This document shows positions 63,901-64,000 of a stretch of DNA of 64,000 nt, in pieces. Location of the stretch: the NCBI RefSeq assembly GCF_047675955.1, contig NW_027328081.1, positions 372,001 through 436,000 on the forward strand, in the 5' to 3' direction. The position numbers and the translations under genes were made by a program. A model generated the notes under the pieces. That model was not told where the DNA came from. It made no database searches and was given only the letters and a program-made list of their open reading frames with translations. Source of the stretch: Chlorocebus sabaeus (Eukaryota > Chordata > Mammalia > Primates > Cercopithecidae). The first letter of the stretch is position 1, and every line of letters starts with the position of its first letter.

Positions 63901-64000
63901 GAACAGCCTTAGCAAAAGGCTTCTTGAAGGGAAAGATGTAACTCTGTGAGATGAATTAACAGAACACAGAGCAGTTTCTCAGAAAGCTTCTTTCCAGTTT
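57938..64000. repeat. P-family HOR, copy P3 (partial, runs off the window)
   Basis: Aligns to P2 at offset 10662 throughout the visible 35 monomers plus 44 bases, with a single 13-mer section and one deletion near 60903. Up to about 60.5 kb its distinguishing bases follow P2 (no tttcccag, agaaagc at the start). From about 61.18 kb on, they follow P1: gaaacatg with ccgtgag, caccacag, aagtctc, gcagattctc, caccgtag with gggcctcc, and ccttatcg. Private bases include caacatag near 60413 and gatctaac near 62218. Confidence 0.87.
63957..64000. repeat. Partial monomer at window end
   Basis: Forty-four bases from the taacag phase point through ccagttt. The array clearly continues beyond the window. 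Confidence 0.95.

Larger units (their letters stand above)
1..64000. repeat. Alpha-satellite array, 172-bp monomers, all head to tail
   Basis: The entire window is made of one ~172-bp unit repeated in a single orientation, with no inversion, transposon or unique interruption seen. Using the start of the 'taacagaaca' landmark as monomer phase, starts fall at 1, 173, 345, 517, 689 and 861, and onward to 63957. That gives 372 full monomers plus 44 bases; the 28-base shortfall from exact 172-bp spacing is explained by single-base deletions. The sequence resembles primate alpha satellite (for example the ctctgtgagatgaat segment). From memory it is essentially the African green monkey / guenon 172-bp HindIII monomer on its opposite strand. 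Alpha satellite is the main DNA of primate centromeres. Organism assignment is inference from that resemblance. Every stretch longer than 300 bases here is satellite only. Confidence 0.96.

Noticed and set aside
1..64000. CRISPR-like regular repeat-spacer pattern
   Set aside because: The repeat is the full 172-bp unit with no unique spacers. The organism signal is primate alpha satellite.
1..64000. Embedded transposable elements, rRNA or tRNA genes, telomeric repeats
   Set aside because: Every stretch examined fits the 172-bp monomer with point changes or one-base deletions. There is no insertion, poly-A tail, target-site duplication or foreign segment.
1..64000. Dimeric (~340-bp) organisation as in macaque or baboon alpha satellite
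   Set aside because: Adjacent monomers do not alternate between two types, and similarity is high between all neighbours. The base period is 172 with 14-, 42- and 62-81-monomer units.

Overview
The whole window is one uninterrupted head-to-tail array of a ~172-bp alpha-satellite monomer. I find no genes, RNA genes, transposons, CRISPR arrays or unique DNA. Period bookkeeping from recurring landmarks gives 372 complete monomers plus a 44-base partial one. That is 28 bases short of exact multiples of 172, and every shortfall I could trace is a single-base deletion. The monomer carries a HindIII site, a 17-bp pJ-alpha box and two conserved dyads, and has no canonical CENP-B box. From memory it matches the 172-bp alpha satellite of African green monkey and related guenons (Cercopithecini), read on the strand opposite to the customary one. 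The window is therefore most likely centromeric DNA of a Chlorocebus-like primate. The species call rests on recall, not on a search.

Monomers differ by a few diagnostic substitutions each, and these reveal a multi-level higher-order repeat (HOR) architecture. (1) 1-1204: leading block of seven variant monomers. (2) 1205-6018: two copies of a 14-monomer, 2407-bp HOR. (3) 4128-24921: a 42-monomer, 7217-bp HOR in two full copies and one 37-monomer partial copy; each unit contains a 14-mer, an 8-monomer derivative of it and 20 further monomers. (4) 24922-28360: 20 monomers rich in private mutations, with no HOR. (5) 28361-33346: a second copy of the leading block (two monomers longer), one pass through the 14-mer, and the first part of the 20-monomer segment. 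(6) 33347-64000: a second, related HOR family in three copies: P1 (81 monomers, 13929 bp), P2 (62 monomers, 10662 bp) and P3 (cut by the window end). P1 contains its own internal 13/15-mer and 9-mer duplications. P3 looks chimeric between P2-type and P1-type sequence.

The window functions, if at all, as centromeric chromatin substrate. Its 172-bp period is close to a nucleosome repeat, it has an A-type pJ-alpha box in nearly every monomer, and it has short dyads and A/T runs at fixed phase. Short open frames recur only because the monomers recur; none looks like a gene. The interest lies in the amplification history: nested duplications of 1, 2, 9, 13-15, 14, 42 and 62-81 monomers with crossover junctions visible inside individual hybrid monomers.
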